This document shows, in pieces, positions 25,582 to 36,139 of a stretch of 64,000 nucleotides of DNA. This DNA is from Pomacea canaliculata (lineage: Eukaryota; Mollusca; Gastropoda; Architaenioglossa; Ampullariidae). The DNA lies in the NCBI RefSeq assembly GCF_003073045.1, contig NC_037591.1, positions 28,429,319 to 28,493,318 of the forward strand, given 5' to 3'. How positions within the stretch are numbered: position 1 is the first letter of the stretch; every line of letters begins with the position of its first letter. A program made the translations under genes and the position numbers. Under the pieces are notes generated by a model, which did not search any database, was not told the origin of the DNA, and was given only the letters and a program-made list of their open reading frames with translations.

Positions 25582-25778
25582 ATTGTCAGAATGTGGATCA
25601 CCTGGACATGGACGTTCAAGACAATCACAAGATTTTAACAAAAGCTTCACGGGAAGATCGCCATCTACACTTCCTTGTGCCAAGACCTGCAAAGTCCAGA
25701 TGTATGGACACGTGCGTCTTTGTGACCTCACCTTGGGAGCAGGAGACCGGAGGAGAATCAGATGCCACGGCAGAGGAG

Positions 25779-25785
25779 TATAAAT
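25779..25785 (+). promoter_or_regulatory. TATA box of peptide gene 3
   Basis: TATAAAT (context ggagtataaatatccc) lies 74-80 nt upstream of the ATG at 25859. Confidence 0.6.
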
Positions 25786-25858
25786 ATCCCTAGAGTTGCT
25801 ATAGATGACAGATTGCGACGATTTCGTCTTCCACCATCGTGCACGTTACCCCGACACT

Positions 25859-26223
25859 ATGATCCGTCCATCACTTGTCGTCGGACTGTTGCTGGTCATA
25901 GCGAGTAAGTAACCCTCAGTATTACCCTACAACGAGGGAATATCGTTAGATACATGACTCACTTGACGTGTAACATCACTCTGTGTGTGGGGTGTGTGTG
26001 TGTGTGTTTGTGTGTGTGACATTTTGTTTCCCTGGCAGTGATTACAATGATCACAGCGCATGGCAGTAGGTCCTGCAGCGAGAACATCATCCCTGTTCCC
26101 TGGCCAATCAGCACCAGTTCAGGGGGCAACAGCAACTCTGGTGGAGGTTTTCTCTCCAAAGCTCTCTTGCTGGGGCTCCTGAATCGTGGAGTGGTCGTCA
26201 ATGCCCAGCCTGTGGGCAAGTAA
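25859..26223 (+). CDS. secreted single-cysteine PWPI peptide precursor, paralog 3
   Basis: Family not recognised. Exons 25859-25904 and 26039-26223, phase-1 intron of only 134 bp (GCGA|GTAAGT ... ctggcag|TG), 76 aa. The signal peptide begins MIRPSLVVGLLLVIA; the single cysteine is residue 28 in RSCSENIIPVPWPIS. A Ser/Gly/Asn linker is followed by KALLLGLLNRGVVVNAQPV and Gly-Lys stop. The mature part is nearly the same as paralog 2. A (GT)n tract at 25982-26018 lies just before the acceptor. After the stop, cgggagag|gtgagac is a donor for a 3'UTR intron; a likely terminal exon starts after gtgtttcag near 27041 and has an AATAAA at 27197. The short TATA-to-ATG distance and compact size fit a highly expressed secretory gene, but expression is not visible from sequence. 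Confidence 0.85.
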
Positions 26224-26327
26224 CAGGCTACCAGGCAGCAGACGGGAGAGGTGAGACACCAACTGTTCCGAAATGAGATCAGCATGATAGGGGAGACGAA
26301 GTATGTCAGAATGCTGTGAAGTAAGTA

Positions 26328-26385
26328 TGCATGCATACTATGAGATACTCAATGGATACAGCGAAGTAACGACCACTGATTTGAA
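26328..26385. repeat. direct repeat, right copy, flanking peptide gene 3
   Basis: Partner of 25522-25581 (same orientation, about 90% identical). It lies within the presumed 3'UTR intron of peptide gene 3. Confidence 0.85.
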
Positions 26386-27041
26386 AGAAATCTGTCGTAT
26401 GTCTGCCACAGCATATTTGTTCAAATAATGTTTCGGAAGAGTACAAAGACAAATCTGGACACCTGAAACAGAAACAATAGGAAAAAAGAAAATAAAACAT
26501 GCAAATAAGCTTCTCCCCAATGTGTTCCTGTGTGGATGCAGAACACACGGCGAAAAATATTATACGTGTACTAGTGTGTAGGACAATATTCTTCGAAAAT
26601 TATGGGTATACCAAACAGGATCAGATATTAAGCTATATTATGAAAAGGGGCTTAAGAAATTGATAAAAATATGAATTATTTGTTTCTTTTTCCTTTACTT
26701 TCACCTTCACTTATTTCCTATTGGAGTCATCTCTCCTAATTTTTCGTGTGCGATTTCAAATCTGTTTTGCGCTAAGCTCCGAGGACCAAGAGAAAAATAA
26801 AAGGCGATGAAAATGTAGAATTCAGAGGCACTGTGTTTGTTGTATAATTGTAGAATGTGCGCGATCGTAGGACTGGTTGATTCTAGAAAAGTTTCTAAGA
26901 AAGTGACTTTGCTTGATGAAAACAACTCTAACACCGCCCTTTTGATGGGTGAACAGTCCATAATTATTGTGACAGGATTAGGGATGCTCAGTATTAAAGG
27001 AAACCTGTGTGTCACACTAATTGTTTGATCTTGTGTTTCAG

Positions 27042-27215
27042 GAACTCTACCGTGATTGCCACCTGTAGGATCTGTCAGCATGCCTTTTGTGCATGTGTAC
27101 GATCGCCATACAGAAACCTACCTGCATGTACACTTGACCTCCTTCATAATTAGTTTCTCTGTGTAATTTAGTGACACGCAATTTTGAACCCCCTGAAATA
27201 AATACTATGTTTGGT
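27042..27215 (+). other. likely 3'UTR terminal exon of peptide gene 3
   Basis: A strong acceptor (cttgtgtttcag) opens the segment and an AATAAA polyadenylation signal lies at 27197-27202. It pairs with the donor just after the paralog 3 stop codon. No open frame of note. The assignment is inference. Confidence 0.45.
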
Positions 27216-27219
27216 GTAT

Positions 27220-30200
27220 TTTTTTATTTGTTGGTGATTTTCAATAAGGTATGGAGGTATGTAAAGTACTACGTATGTGTGTGTGTGTGCGCGCGCAAAT
27301 GCACGTGCCTGAGTATGTTCGTGAAAGAATGATAAAGAGAGTGAAGAGAGGAGGAGAGTAAAATTCTTCACACAGACATGCGCGCACAGTCACAGGCAAG
27401 CACACATGTACGCGCAAGCACATTTATTTTACTGGCGCAAGTGATGTCTCATTTATTTTCTACATAATCTTTTTTTTTCTAAACACGCTAGCTATGAAGA
27501 CCCTCCCCCACCTTTAGTTGCTTTCCCTCCTCGGGATTATCACTTACTGACATCAACCCCCCCCCCAAAAAAAAAGTGACAGCTGGTGTGTATAATTTTA
27601 TTACTGATATTTGACATACATGCGCACGCATTTAGGACAAGTAGACATTCAGCAATATATATATATGAAGAGAATTTCAAACTATACACCTGATTTACAA
27701 AAAAAGTTCGTTCATCAAAACTTATGACAGAAGGGGCAGTCTGAGAGCGTGCAGGGATTGGGTTTAGCTCTAGTCTAGTTTGTACATCTGTCTCTTCCCG
27801 AAATTAGCACATGTTTACAGATGTATACAACGCTCCGTCCCTCCGTGTGGAAGAGAGTTCTCAAGGAACTGTCCTCTTCTCCAGTATTATCACACATCTT
27901 TTCTAGGTGGAAATACTTCTCTATCAAATGAATCAAGAATCATGGCTTACGTCGAATTTATATTTGTCGAGATAAAGCAGTGGCCATTTTGATAAAATCG
28001 GCTTCTAAAGTTATATTGCACAGTTTGTTAAATTTCTACCACTCGTATTTAAAAAGTACTCTAAGGAGTATATCTCCAAGTAGGATAATAAGGAAACTTT
28101 ACTTACGTAGTCCTCTTTGTACCTAGGTGGTGCATTATACATCCACTACAGATCTCTATCTGTCTGTCAGCAGCAAGTTTAGTTATGTTGTTCAAATAAG
28201 TTTCTGGTCCTTAATTAGTTCTTTCTCTGTTGACCTTCGCCATGTTTTTTTTTGACCTACCACTCTTCCTTTAGTTGTTCAATGGGCTACTTTAAGTGAT
28301 GCCTCTAGTTTTATTCTGCACACATGCCCTCGCCATCTTTGTTTTTGGATTATTGTTGTTTTGATATGACAAATATTTTGTTATTTTTTAGTGTTCAGCG
28401 CGAAGAAAGTATCTTACGGGCGCTAAATGGCGATCACGGATTAATAAAAGCCCAAAGAAATAAAAAATCCAGAATAAAATGTTACCAAAGTGGGGAGCAT
28501 ATTCAAATTTTCTTCACATTTACTGGACTACTTAAACAGTTCAAAAATGTTTGTAATAACTCATTGTGTAAGTTAGCTGTTTATGCTAGAAAGATCTATT
28601 AAATAGAAAGATATATTTTCCGAAATATTATCATCCTGGAAGCTTTTCTTTGTAAGACCACTAACTTGTACAGTATTACTGGACTGCTGGCAGACGATTT
28701 TTTCCCAGTTAACTTCTGAAACGAGGCAGATTTGTACAAAGCTTCCGGTTTAGTCACATTCTTTGTTACTACTCGCCGAGTCTAGCAGCGGAGAACTTCG
28801 CAAGAGGCTAAGCGTTGGTCTCGGCAGACAGACAGCAGTCCACCTATACAGTACACGTACGTCCGTGGTACGACTGTAACTACTACAAACGCTTATAAAA
28901 ACCCTTGAAATTTTTAGACACGTAGAAACCGTTTGAAACATGTCAAGAGGTATCCTCTCACACAGGCATCATTAGATATATGTTAGATGTAGTCAGAAAT
29001 CCCAGTGCTATATTGCGACATCGCAAGTGTAGTACCTTGCTGTCCTAAAATTCTTTAATAGATGTAGTGAGGCAAAAGAAAAGGGTTGGGGAAGGAGGGG
29101 TAAAGGCTATACCCTTGTGATTGTCGGGTTTCTCGAGGCAGCTTTTTGTGATCGCGGTTCCCAACTCTACCTTACCTTCCCCAAACCTCTATGATACCCG
29201 TTTCCGACAGGTGGGTCGACTGAGGGAAGTTTGCTGCGCCACAGCAATGGCGTGGGATCGAGGTACAGGTAGGCAAGGGAAGAAGCTCCCCCTCAAAAAA
29301 GATACTGAGGAGGAAAAAATGTGAACGACTTTGGCCAACATTTCTTTGAGTTTGGCAAACTTTTCCTGCGGGCCTTACAAAACAGATGCTAAACTATTAT
29401 CGTCACATAGTGTTCTATATGTAACTCAGTTTAACAAACTCTTACTCCATAGTCTTATAAAAGAAAGTCAAAACATAGTCATATGCTCGTCAATGTGTGT
29501 CAGAAGGCCAAATCACATCAAAATAACTGTTATGGCTCCAATCCACTCCAAACGATCGACCATAATTAAACCTAATACCCCGATAAAATGTTGTCTGCTC
29601 CTTTTTATAACAATCCTAAACTACAGACAGCTGCATACTCGTCAAGAGGGAAGATACAATATCCAAATACCCTCTAACGCTGATTAAATAAAGTCGGTAC
29701 TTGTCTGAACCACACTATAAACTGCTGACAGGTCTCGGGAGAGCAAATGGTGCGTATCCAGACAACACTTAAACATTTTATAAGCTTTTACAAATGGTCA
29801 AGAACCATGATTTTTTTTATAGGGCACGGGTGCAACGTAGAAAGAATCAAATATACGTCTATCTTTAATTGCCAAAGTCTGTATTATACAATTCCATTAC
29901 TGTCTCCCGATTGTAGATGTGTTCGCTTCAATGTTTTATGTCACAGTATTACAGATGCGTTGACGTGAGTCCGTTATCAGCGAAAATATTACCCTGATAT
30001 TCGCGTATGTGAACACGAGGGGTGGACAAGAAATGGTGTTATCGATGATCGCTGCCGTGACGATAGACAGCCAGCTTCACGAACTGAGTGAACTGTTGGG
30101 CAGTTGGGCGGGAAACAACAGGCAGACCTACTGAGCGCCTCCTGCTGCTCCTCCACTTTGATGGTGTGCTGAGCCGGAAGTCAGTCCCAGCAGGAGGTAG

Positions 30201-30300
30201 CTAACTACAGGAATCCACTTTATTCTGCATCCCCTCCCCCACTACGCCTGCCTCATGCACTGTCTCCTGGCCCATGTGGCAGGAAAAGAACGGAGCTTTT
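27220..30300. other. non-coding spacer between peptide genes 3 and 4
   Basis: No exon recognised. It holds GT/AT microsatellites (27276-27294, 27655-27666) and a dispersed-repeat-like stretch at about 29075-29330. The end of that stretch (aaaaaagatactgaggagg) recurs at about 44408-44428. The remaining AT-rich sequence shows no structure. Confidence 0.4.
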
Positions 30301-30315
30301 GAGACTTGGCTGGGA

Positions 30316-30323
30316 TATATAAG
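30316..30323 (+). promoter_or_regulatory. TATA box of peptide gene 4
   Basis: TATATAAG (context gggatatataagatg) lies 88-95 nt upstream of the ATG at 30411. Confidence 0.6.
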
Positions 30324-30410
30324 ATGTGAGTTGACCAGGTCGGAACAGTTCAGCTGACCAGTCTCCTGTTACTTCTATCTTCAGTCCCAGAGGACCACGA
30401 TACTGTCAAC

Positions 30411-31223
30411 ATGTTCTCATCTACCAAACTTTTTGGCCTCCTTCTCCTGACCATGTGTAAGTAATTAGAGCTCGCATAAACTGCGACCATTTATGTACGT
30501 TCTTCGTGCTATCATTATTATTGTTTTTAGAATTAGTATTTCCAAAATTCGCCCACCAAGGTGTGCAGTAGATCGGCGGAAATCCATATATTCATCTCAT
30601 TTGTGATTCGTTAAGTACTTGACGGACTGTGGAACTGATCTCAGTGACAGAGAGGTGAGACTTCTCATTCAACCCGTGACAGACGTGAGCCACAGGATGA
30701 CAGAAAAGTGCATGGGACTATATAGTGAGGGGAAAGCGGCACTTGTAATCTGGAAGACAACAGAATGTAAACCGCAGTGGAGAAGATTTTGATCACAATA
30801 TCACAGACATGTATGAGGAGTGGCAAAAGAGTAGGGGTTGTCACAGCATTATCTTGCTGTCGTCGTTGCCCGAATTATGTGTTCAGTCAAATCTGGTATG
30901 ACAACAGTCCTCTCTGATCACTATCGATCTGTCGGGTCTATTGATCGTCTTCATAGTTGTAGATTTTTTTCTTTCAGTCCGATAGACGTTTGTGTCGACA
31001 GTTTTTCTTTTAAGGTCTAACAGAGATTTTGTACCTGACAGGTGTCCTGACGGTGACTGCGTCCCACAGCAGCAGTTGCAGTGAGTCCGTCATTCCCGTC
31101 CCCTGGCCCATTCCTGTCAGCAGCAGCAGCGGCAACAGCGGGAGTCAGGGGGGTGCGGCTACCGCCGCGCTGTTAGCTGCCCTCCTCGCCCCCGCCCCGG
31201 CGGCCGCTGCAGCCGGCAAATAG
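30411..31223 (+). CDS. secreted single-cysteine PWPI peptide precursor, paralog 4
   Basis: Family not recognised. Exons 30411-30456 and 31042-31223, phase-1 intron (ATGT|GTAAGT ... ctgacag|GT), 75 aa. The signal peptide begins MFSSTKLFGLLLLTM, then CVLTVTASHS. The probable mature cysteine is residue 28 in SSSCSESVIPVPWPIP; residue 16 is also Cys but lies within the signal. A Ser/Gly linker (VSSSSGNSGSQGG) leads to an Ala/Leu helix with AALLAALLAPAPAAAAA and Gly-Lys stop. The Ala-rich end resembles paralog 1, while the PVPWPI core resembles paralogs 2 and 3. A donor (cacggcag|gtaagtc) follows the stop by about 25 nt, as in the other genes. An AATAAA at 31343-31348 would serve an unspliced 3' end. 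The second exon is strongly GC-rich against its AT-rich flanks. Confidence 0.82.
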
Positions 31224-31349
31224 TCGCCTCAAGTGTCTCTCACGGCAGGTAAGTCACATCCCACAGGAGTTTGTAAGATCGGGGCTACAGCCGTGATTAG
31301 TGTCATGTGACTATAAATCCTGTCCTCAACCTTGAAATGATCAATAAAT

Positions 31350-33500
31350 ATTCAAGACAAACGTATGTCGAGTCCGAAAGGTGGCACTACCAAAACTGAT
31401 CTTGATGACCATGTTAGGTAGCTATGATCTTAAAGTTTCCTGTTGTTACCCTTGTTATACCCCTTTGAGAGAGCTGCTTCATGCATCCTGACGAGAGATG
31501 GCATAGTAAATAACTTGGTACGACTTTTATATAACTTTCTTGACGTCTGCAGTGTCCAGTTTATACATGTTTAGATGTCACTAAATGCAAGAACCCTATT
31601 AAGGTTGTGGAAACATGCAAGTTTTTAAATTGTTAAAAAATTTTGATGTTGTTTACACGTACACCACATGCTGCTGTTTTTGTTGTTTTTTTTCATTGCA
31701 GGTGGCATTTGTGTGCAGTATAACAGTTTACTCCTTTTAGACCTGAACCATGATGAGGCTTTGGTGACTATGGTGACAGCTAAGAACTTGTTGCTCTATT
31801 TATATTTGATTTTTACAAAAAAATTGAGAAGCATATGGAGACACGAGGCTTGGGAAAATGTGCCACTCACAGACATCAGTGATAAAATCAGGCAATTAAA
31901 GTGTTATTTTCATTCCAATCAATGGTCTAAATTTGTCTTTTTAGACAGATGACTGAGACTGTGTGTATATGACACATATTATGAAGCAACCTCATTTAGA
32001 CAACCTGAAGTGAAGGATCTAAAGTGTTTTTTATCATTTGATAACTTATCTGTTATGACATACCTAGTAAGTAGCATTTAAAATAATCCTAAACAAGAAA
32101 ATTAAAATACATTCCAGAGGCAATCACAGACGTTGTTTAGTTTAGTCCTTGTTACTCCTCGAGGAGCATAGGTCCGCAAAAAACACTTTGCCAGTGGACC
32201 CGGTTTTGGGCAGCCCCCTCCAGTTGGGCCCATGTGGCTCCGACGTCCTTTGCCTCACTTTCTACTGCTCTTTTCCAAGTCTACTTTGGTCTCCCAGCTC
32301 TCCTCTTCCCCTGAGGATTCCAGTCAAGTGCCTGCTTGACAATGGTGTCAGCCGGTTTGCGCACCACAGACATTGATATTAGACTAATTATCACAAGCCA
32401 TTCAAATTAACAAAGGTTAGAAAACATGAGCATCAATGCTAAAAGCAAGTCCACTCCACAAACAAGCCCAGACCAATGTAAAAACAGTGAGCATATTATT
32501 TCCTGTACAAGACAAAGACTGAAATTTACATAGGTCCAACAGGATTAAGCATGGCGAAAATGTGTTACAAATAGTTCTGGAGATCATTATTCAAAGTTTG
32601 CAGTCAACACAAAGCTTGAGCCTTAAAAATGTACTTGTTGTGAGCAAGAACACTTCAGAATTAAGAAGAGTTTCACACACTCAATAATTTACATACAGCA
32701 GCAATGAACAAAATAATGCCACCACTGACTCAGGCACATGTATGTACATTTGCAGATATATGCATGCACACACATGGATGCATGTGAAAATGCACACACA
32801 CACACAATTGTTCTCCACACTCACATTTGCACATTTAGGCAATTAATATCAGCAGCAATAAGGTCACAAAGAGAAGTCAAAGTTTTGTTATTTCTTTAAA
32901 AAAATGTTCATTCTACATCTCATAGGTGACAGTTGTAAACTGACATTAACACCTAACACATACTCATGTTTTAGTATGTGTTACATTCTGTCTCGTTTGA
33001 TTGCGAACACTCCTTTTTTTGACATAATAAACCTGGCTAGCTCAAGGCTAGTAAACACAACCATGGAACACAGCCAACATCACCTTAGTACCATCCATCG
33101 TGCTACTGCTGTAGCAGCCAAAGGGGGATTAGGGCGGCTGGTATTAAAGCCAGCTGTAAGATCAATATAGGAAAAGGCACACAACCTTGCAATTGTGACA
33201 AGCTGACTCTCATCCTTAGCTTAAAGATATACCTTTCTGTTGTTAAAGCATGTGCACATGGCCACACAAGCACACATACTTATTGCCACTGAATAAGTAA
33301 TAGAGCTCCACAAACTAAAACACACTGCTATTACAGATTCTATGTGAGACATGTAAAAAGTCATTCAATCAAGTTAGATCAGCATCATATGAACAGTCTG
33401 CTGATATCACAGGATTAAATTCTTGAGATCTCAGGGTTGAGCAGTTGACATCGCAGGACTGAATAGCTGACGGGACAGAAGCACATTTATGACTCCTAAG
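31350..33500. other. non-coding, with one dispersed repeat
   Basis: No exon recognised. At 32130-32390 a dispersed repeat is suggested: its left end (gttactcctcgaggagcata) recurs in reverse at 57793-57840. CA-rich tracts lie near 32765-32810. The right end must contain the 3'UTR of the gene at 33511. Confidence 0.45.
32130..32390. repeat. dispersed repeat, possibly a LINE/SINE 3' end
   Basis: The first 50 bp (tagtccttgttactcctcga and following) match the reverse complement of 57785-57840, including the flanking tttagtttagt motif. The rest, with ctactttggtctcccagctc, is GC-rich compared with its surroundings. Family not identified. Confidence 0.5.
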
Positions 33501-33510
33501 AAACTTTAAA

Positions 33511-35581
33511 TCAGGAATAACTTTGCTGATCCATAAAGTCTTCAAACCTCTTGTTTTCTAAGGTCTTCATAATGTGGTTCAGGGCATAGATCTGTAAACA
33601 TAAAAATGTGTACATACATAAACAAGCACAAGTGCAAAAACACACATACACAAATAAACAAAATACCTAATGTGTATAAAACAGAAAATCTCTCATAAGG
33701 AGTTTGAATTTGGGGAATGTAGATGGGTGCACCTCTGCATGCATGAGTGTGTTTGTATATCTTTACAATTAGCATGTGTTGTTAGTATGCATATCAACAC
33801 TTAAGAGAAAGCGCGAAGAAAGAATGTGGGTACAAAACTGAAGTATGGAGCACCTGCGGGGGTGGGTGGGGGAATTGGTGTTTTACGCCGTGCCAGCAAC
33901 TGAGGCTATATTACGGCAAGGCAGCCAGCCCTGTAAACACATGCCACGTGCAGAGAAAGAACAGCGTGCCCGAGACGAGAAATGAACTCGGGGCAGCCAA
34001 CCTTCACTGTATTGGTGACAGGTGCTAACTGTTGCACCACTGGACCGCTCACATGGAGCACCTGGGATTATCATCATAATCATTTCAAAATAAAAAGAAC
34101 ATAAACCATATCTCCATGAAAACTTCAACTAACCTCTAGGCGTTGTTGATGCTTCTGTTCCATCTGCCTTTCACGAAACAAGATCTTCTCATGTTGAAGA
34201 TTAACCAGTTTGTTGGCTGTTTTCTTTTTCTCCTTCTTCTTCACTTCATCCAAACGTTGCCGCATAATTCGCTGGGCCTGGATTACATAGTTAACGCCTT
34301 ATCTTAAGTAAAAAAGTTCAAACACTTTTACCATGCAGTACCTATAGCATGCCACAGTTTGAAACATCAGATGTTGGGCATTTGTCCAACACTCTGCATG
34401 ACATTCCCATTCATGCTACCAGAAAATTTATTAATTCTGCCACTGAAGACCATAAAATCTTCATATCTTAAATCTTATATATGCTATATTAAAGACAATG
34501 AAATAACAAAGAATTGAAACATTTTTTTTGCATCTGTCAGGTTATATTATTTTAGTAGAGCACATCAAAATACAAAGAAACGTGGTATTTTCTGACATTT
34601 GTCATGCAATATTCTGACGTGAAATAAAACAATGATAAATTCCACCAACCTTAATGTCAGTCAGACTTGGCACATAGTGAAACTGCTGCAAGTGTTCTGA
34701 AACAAATGACAGAAAAATGTGCAACCATTCTAAAGTATATAACAAAATAAAAACTGCTTCCACAAGAAGTAGAAAACTCATGAAAACAGACACTGCTGAT
34801 TGGGCTATTGGGGTGGTGATAATGTCATCACAAGAACAGCAGCCTTATAGCAACATAATTTAAAATGCCAAGAATCATAATGATGATAACTAAATAAAAC
34901 CAGTAATTTTTGTTCCTAGCCACAAGGAAATAAAAGATATACATATATATTAACGTGAGTTAAAATACTGTATTACACAAATAAGAATACCAAAACACCC
35001 ATGCTCTCACAGGTTTAGACCCCTTTGATCTCTCTCTCTCTCCCTCACACACACATACATGTATACTGGGAAAAAAAAAACCTACCTGGAGTGGGAGTAG
35101 CAGGTGGAGCACTTGGCATTAATATCCCACCATCCTTCATATACTGCGATTGCTTCTCCGACAAGAAGACTGTGGTCACTTTTTTTAGACCTGCCTTAGT
35201 TTCTGAGGCTGTGGTGTACTTTTTAGAATATTCTTGTGATTCCATGCCATAAGGACCTTGAGTACTGGCTCTTTGTTTGTTTCCCATAAACAGACAAGTG
35301 CTGCTGTTGTCTGTAGATGCCTTCCGGTCGTACATGACAGGCAGGTTTTTGAACTGTTTTGGCGCACACCAAAGGGATTTTGGATACACTGAAAAATCAC
35401 TAGTTGCAGGTCGCCTAAGAGCAGGGACTTTCTGGTAAATCTTCAATGCCTTGCAATTGGCACTAAGCATTTGTACTGATGCTTTGCCAGAGAGGCTTTT
35501 TCCTGGCATTGCAGGTGTTATGTTGCTCCCATTGTGCAGTACTGACAGCAGGATCTTAGCAGGGCTGTTTTCTGTCACCAT
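33511..35581 (-). CDS. uncharacterised protein with C-terminal coiled coil
   Basis: I do not recognise this protein. Four minus-strand exons join in phase: 35581-35086, 34696-34650, 34277-34134, 33591-33511 (768 nt, 255 aa plus stop). The N-terminal two-thirds is Ser/Thr/Lys-rich and probably disordered (start MVTENSPAKILLSVLHNGSN), with short hydrophobic islands (SVYPKSLWCAPKQF; FLSEKQSQYMKDGGILMPSA). Exon 2 encodes a bridging segment (EHLQQFHYVPSLTDIK). Exon 3 (residues about 182-229) is a highly charged amphipathic helix (MRQRLDEVKKKEKKK ... FRERQMEQKHQQRLE) that should form a coiled coil. Exon 4 ends LENKRFEDFMDQQSYS. No signal peptide or membrane helix. Small Lys/Glu-rich coiled-coil proteins of this build are often ciliary or centrosomal, but that is only a guess. 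The start codon is the first ATG of the open stretch; an upstream non-coding exon is possible. Confidence 0.75.
33868..34050 (-). mobile_element. tRNA-derived SINE copy
   Basis: On the minus strand the head (gagcggtccagtggtgcaac then agttagc), a B-box-like gagttcatttctcg, the body (gcacgctgttctttctctgc ... gtgtttacag) and the tail (gcgtaaaacaccaattcccc) match the copy at 8368-8537 in order. It sits in the last intron of the coiled-coil gene. Confidence 0.75.
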
Positions 35582-36139
35582 GACATGGCCTGAATGCTAG
35601 TGATTTTTTTTTCACAGACCTTCGACTTTCTGTTCTCTGTATCTCTATGTGAGATAAGTGAACCTTGGTCAAGTTTTCAGACTCACTTGGTGCTTTATGG
35701 CTCCTGCCAGATGCAAAAAAGGCTAAAACAATATAGAACAATGAGAAATTTCTTCAGCCTATATTTTAATTTGCCTCCACTCGTATGTATGTTCACATGG
35801 TGTTAGTATGATTTTTGGGCAAAAATAGTGTAGAAAGAAATGTTATTCCTTTTTGTTGTGCAGTCATCGCTCCTTGAATTATTTGTAACAGCTGCTATAC
35901 ATTTTAAATGATATCTTTTCACTCAACTTTTAACCTTTTAACTGTTATTTGTATACCTAAGGTAAGAATTAATAATAAAATGGAAGTCAAAGCAGTGTGG
36001 ATAAATAGGACAGTACATGTTGACAGTTGTAAGAAAGGAACACAAATTATATCAAAAATACCTGCATACTAAATGTGAATGAGACTGGTGATTATATACA
36101 AGAGAAGAATCATTGTGCAAAATTAATTAGAAAATCATA

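Noticed and set aside
30260-30300. Possible fifth PWPI-like peptide upstream of gene 4 (ctcctggcccatgtgg)
   Set aside because: The similarity is limited to a few bases; no cysteine, signal or open frame fits.
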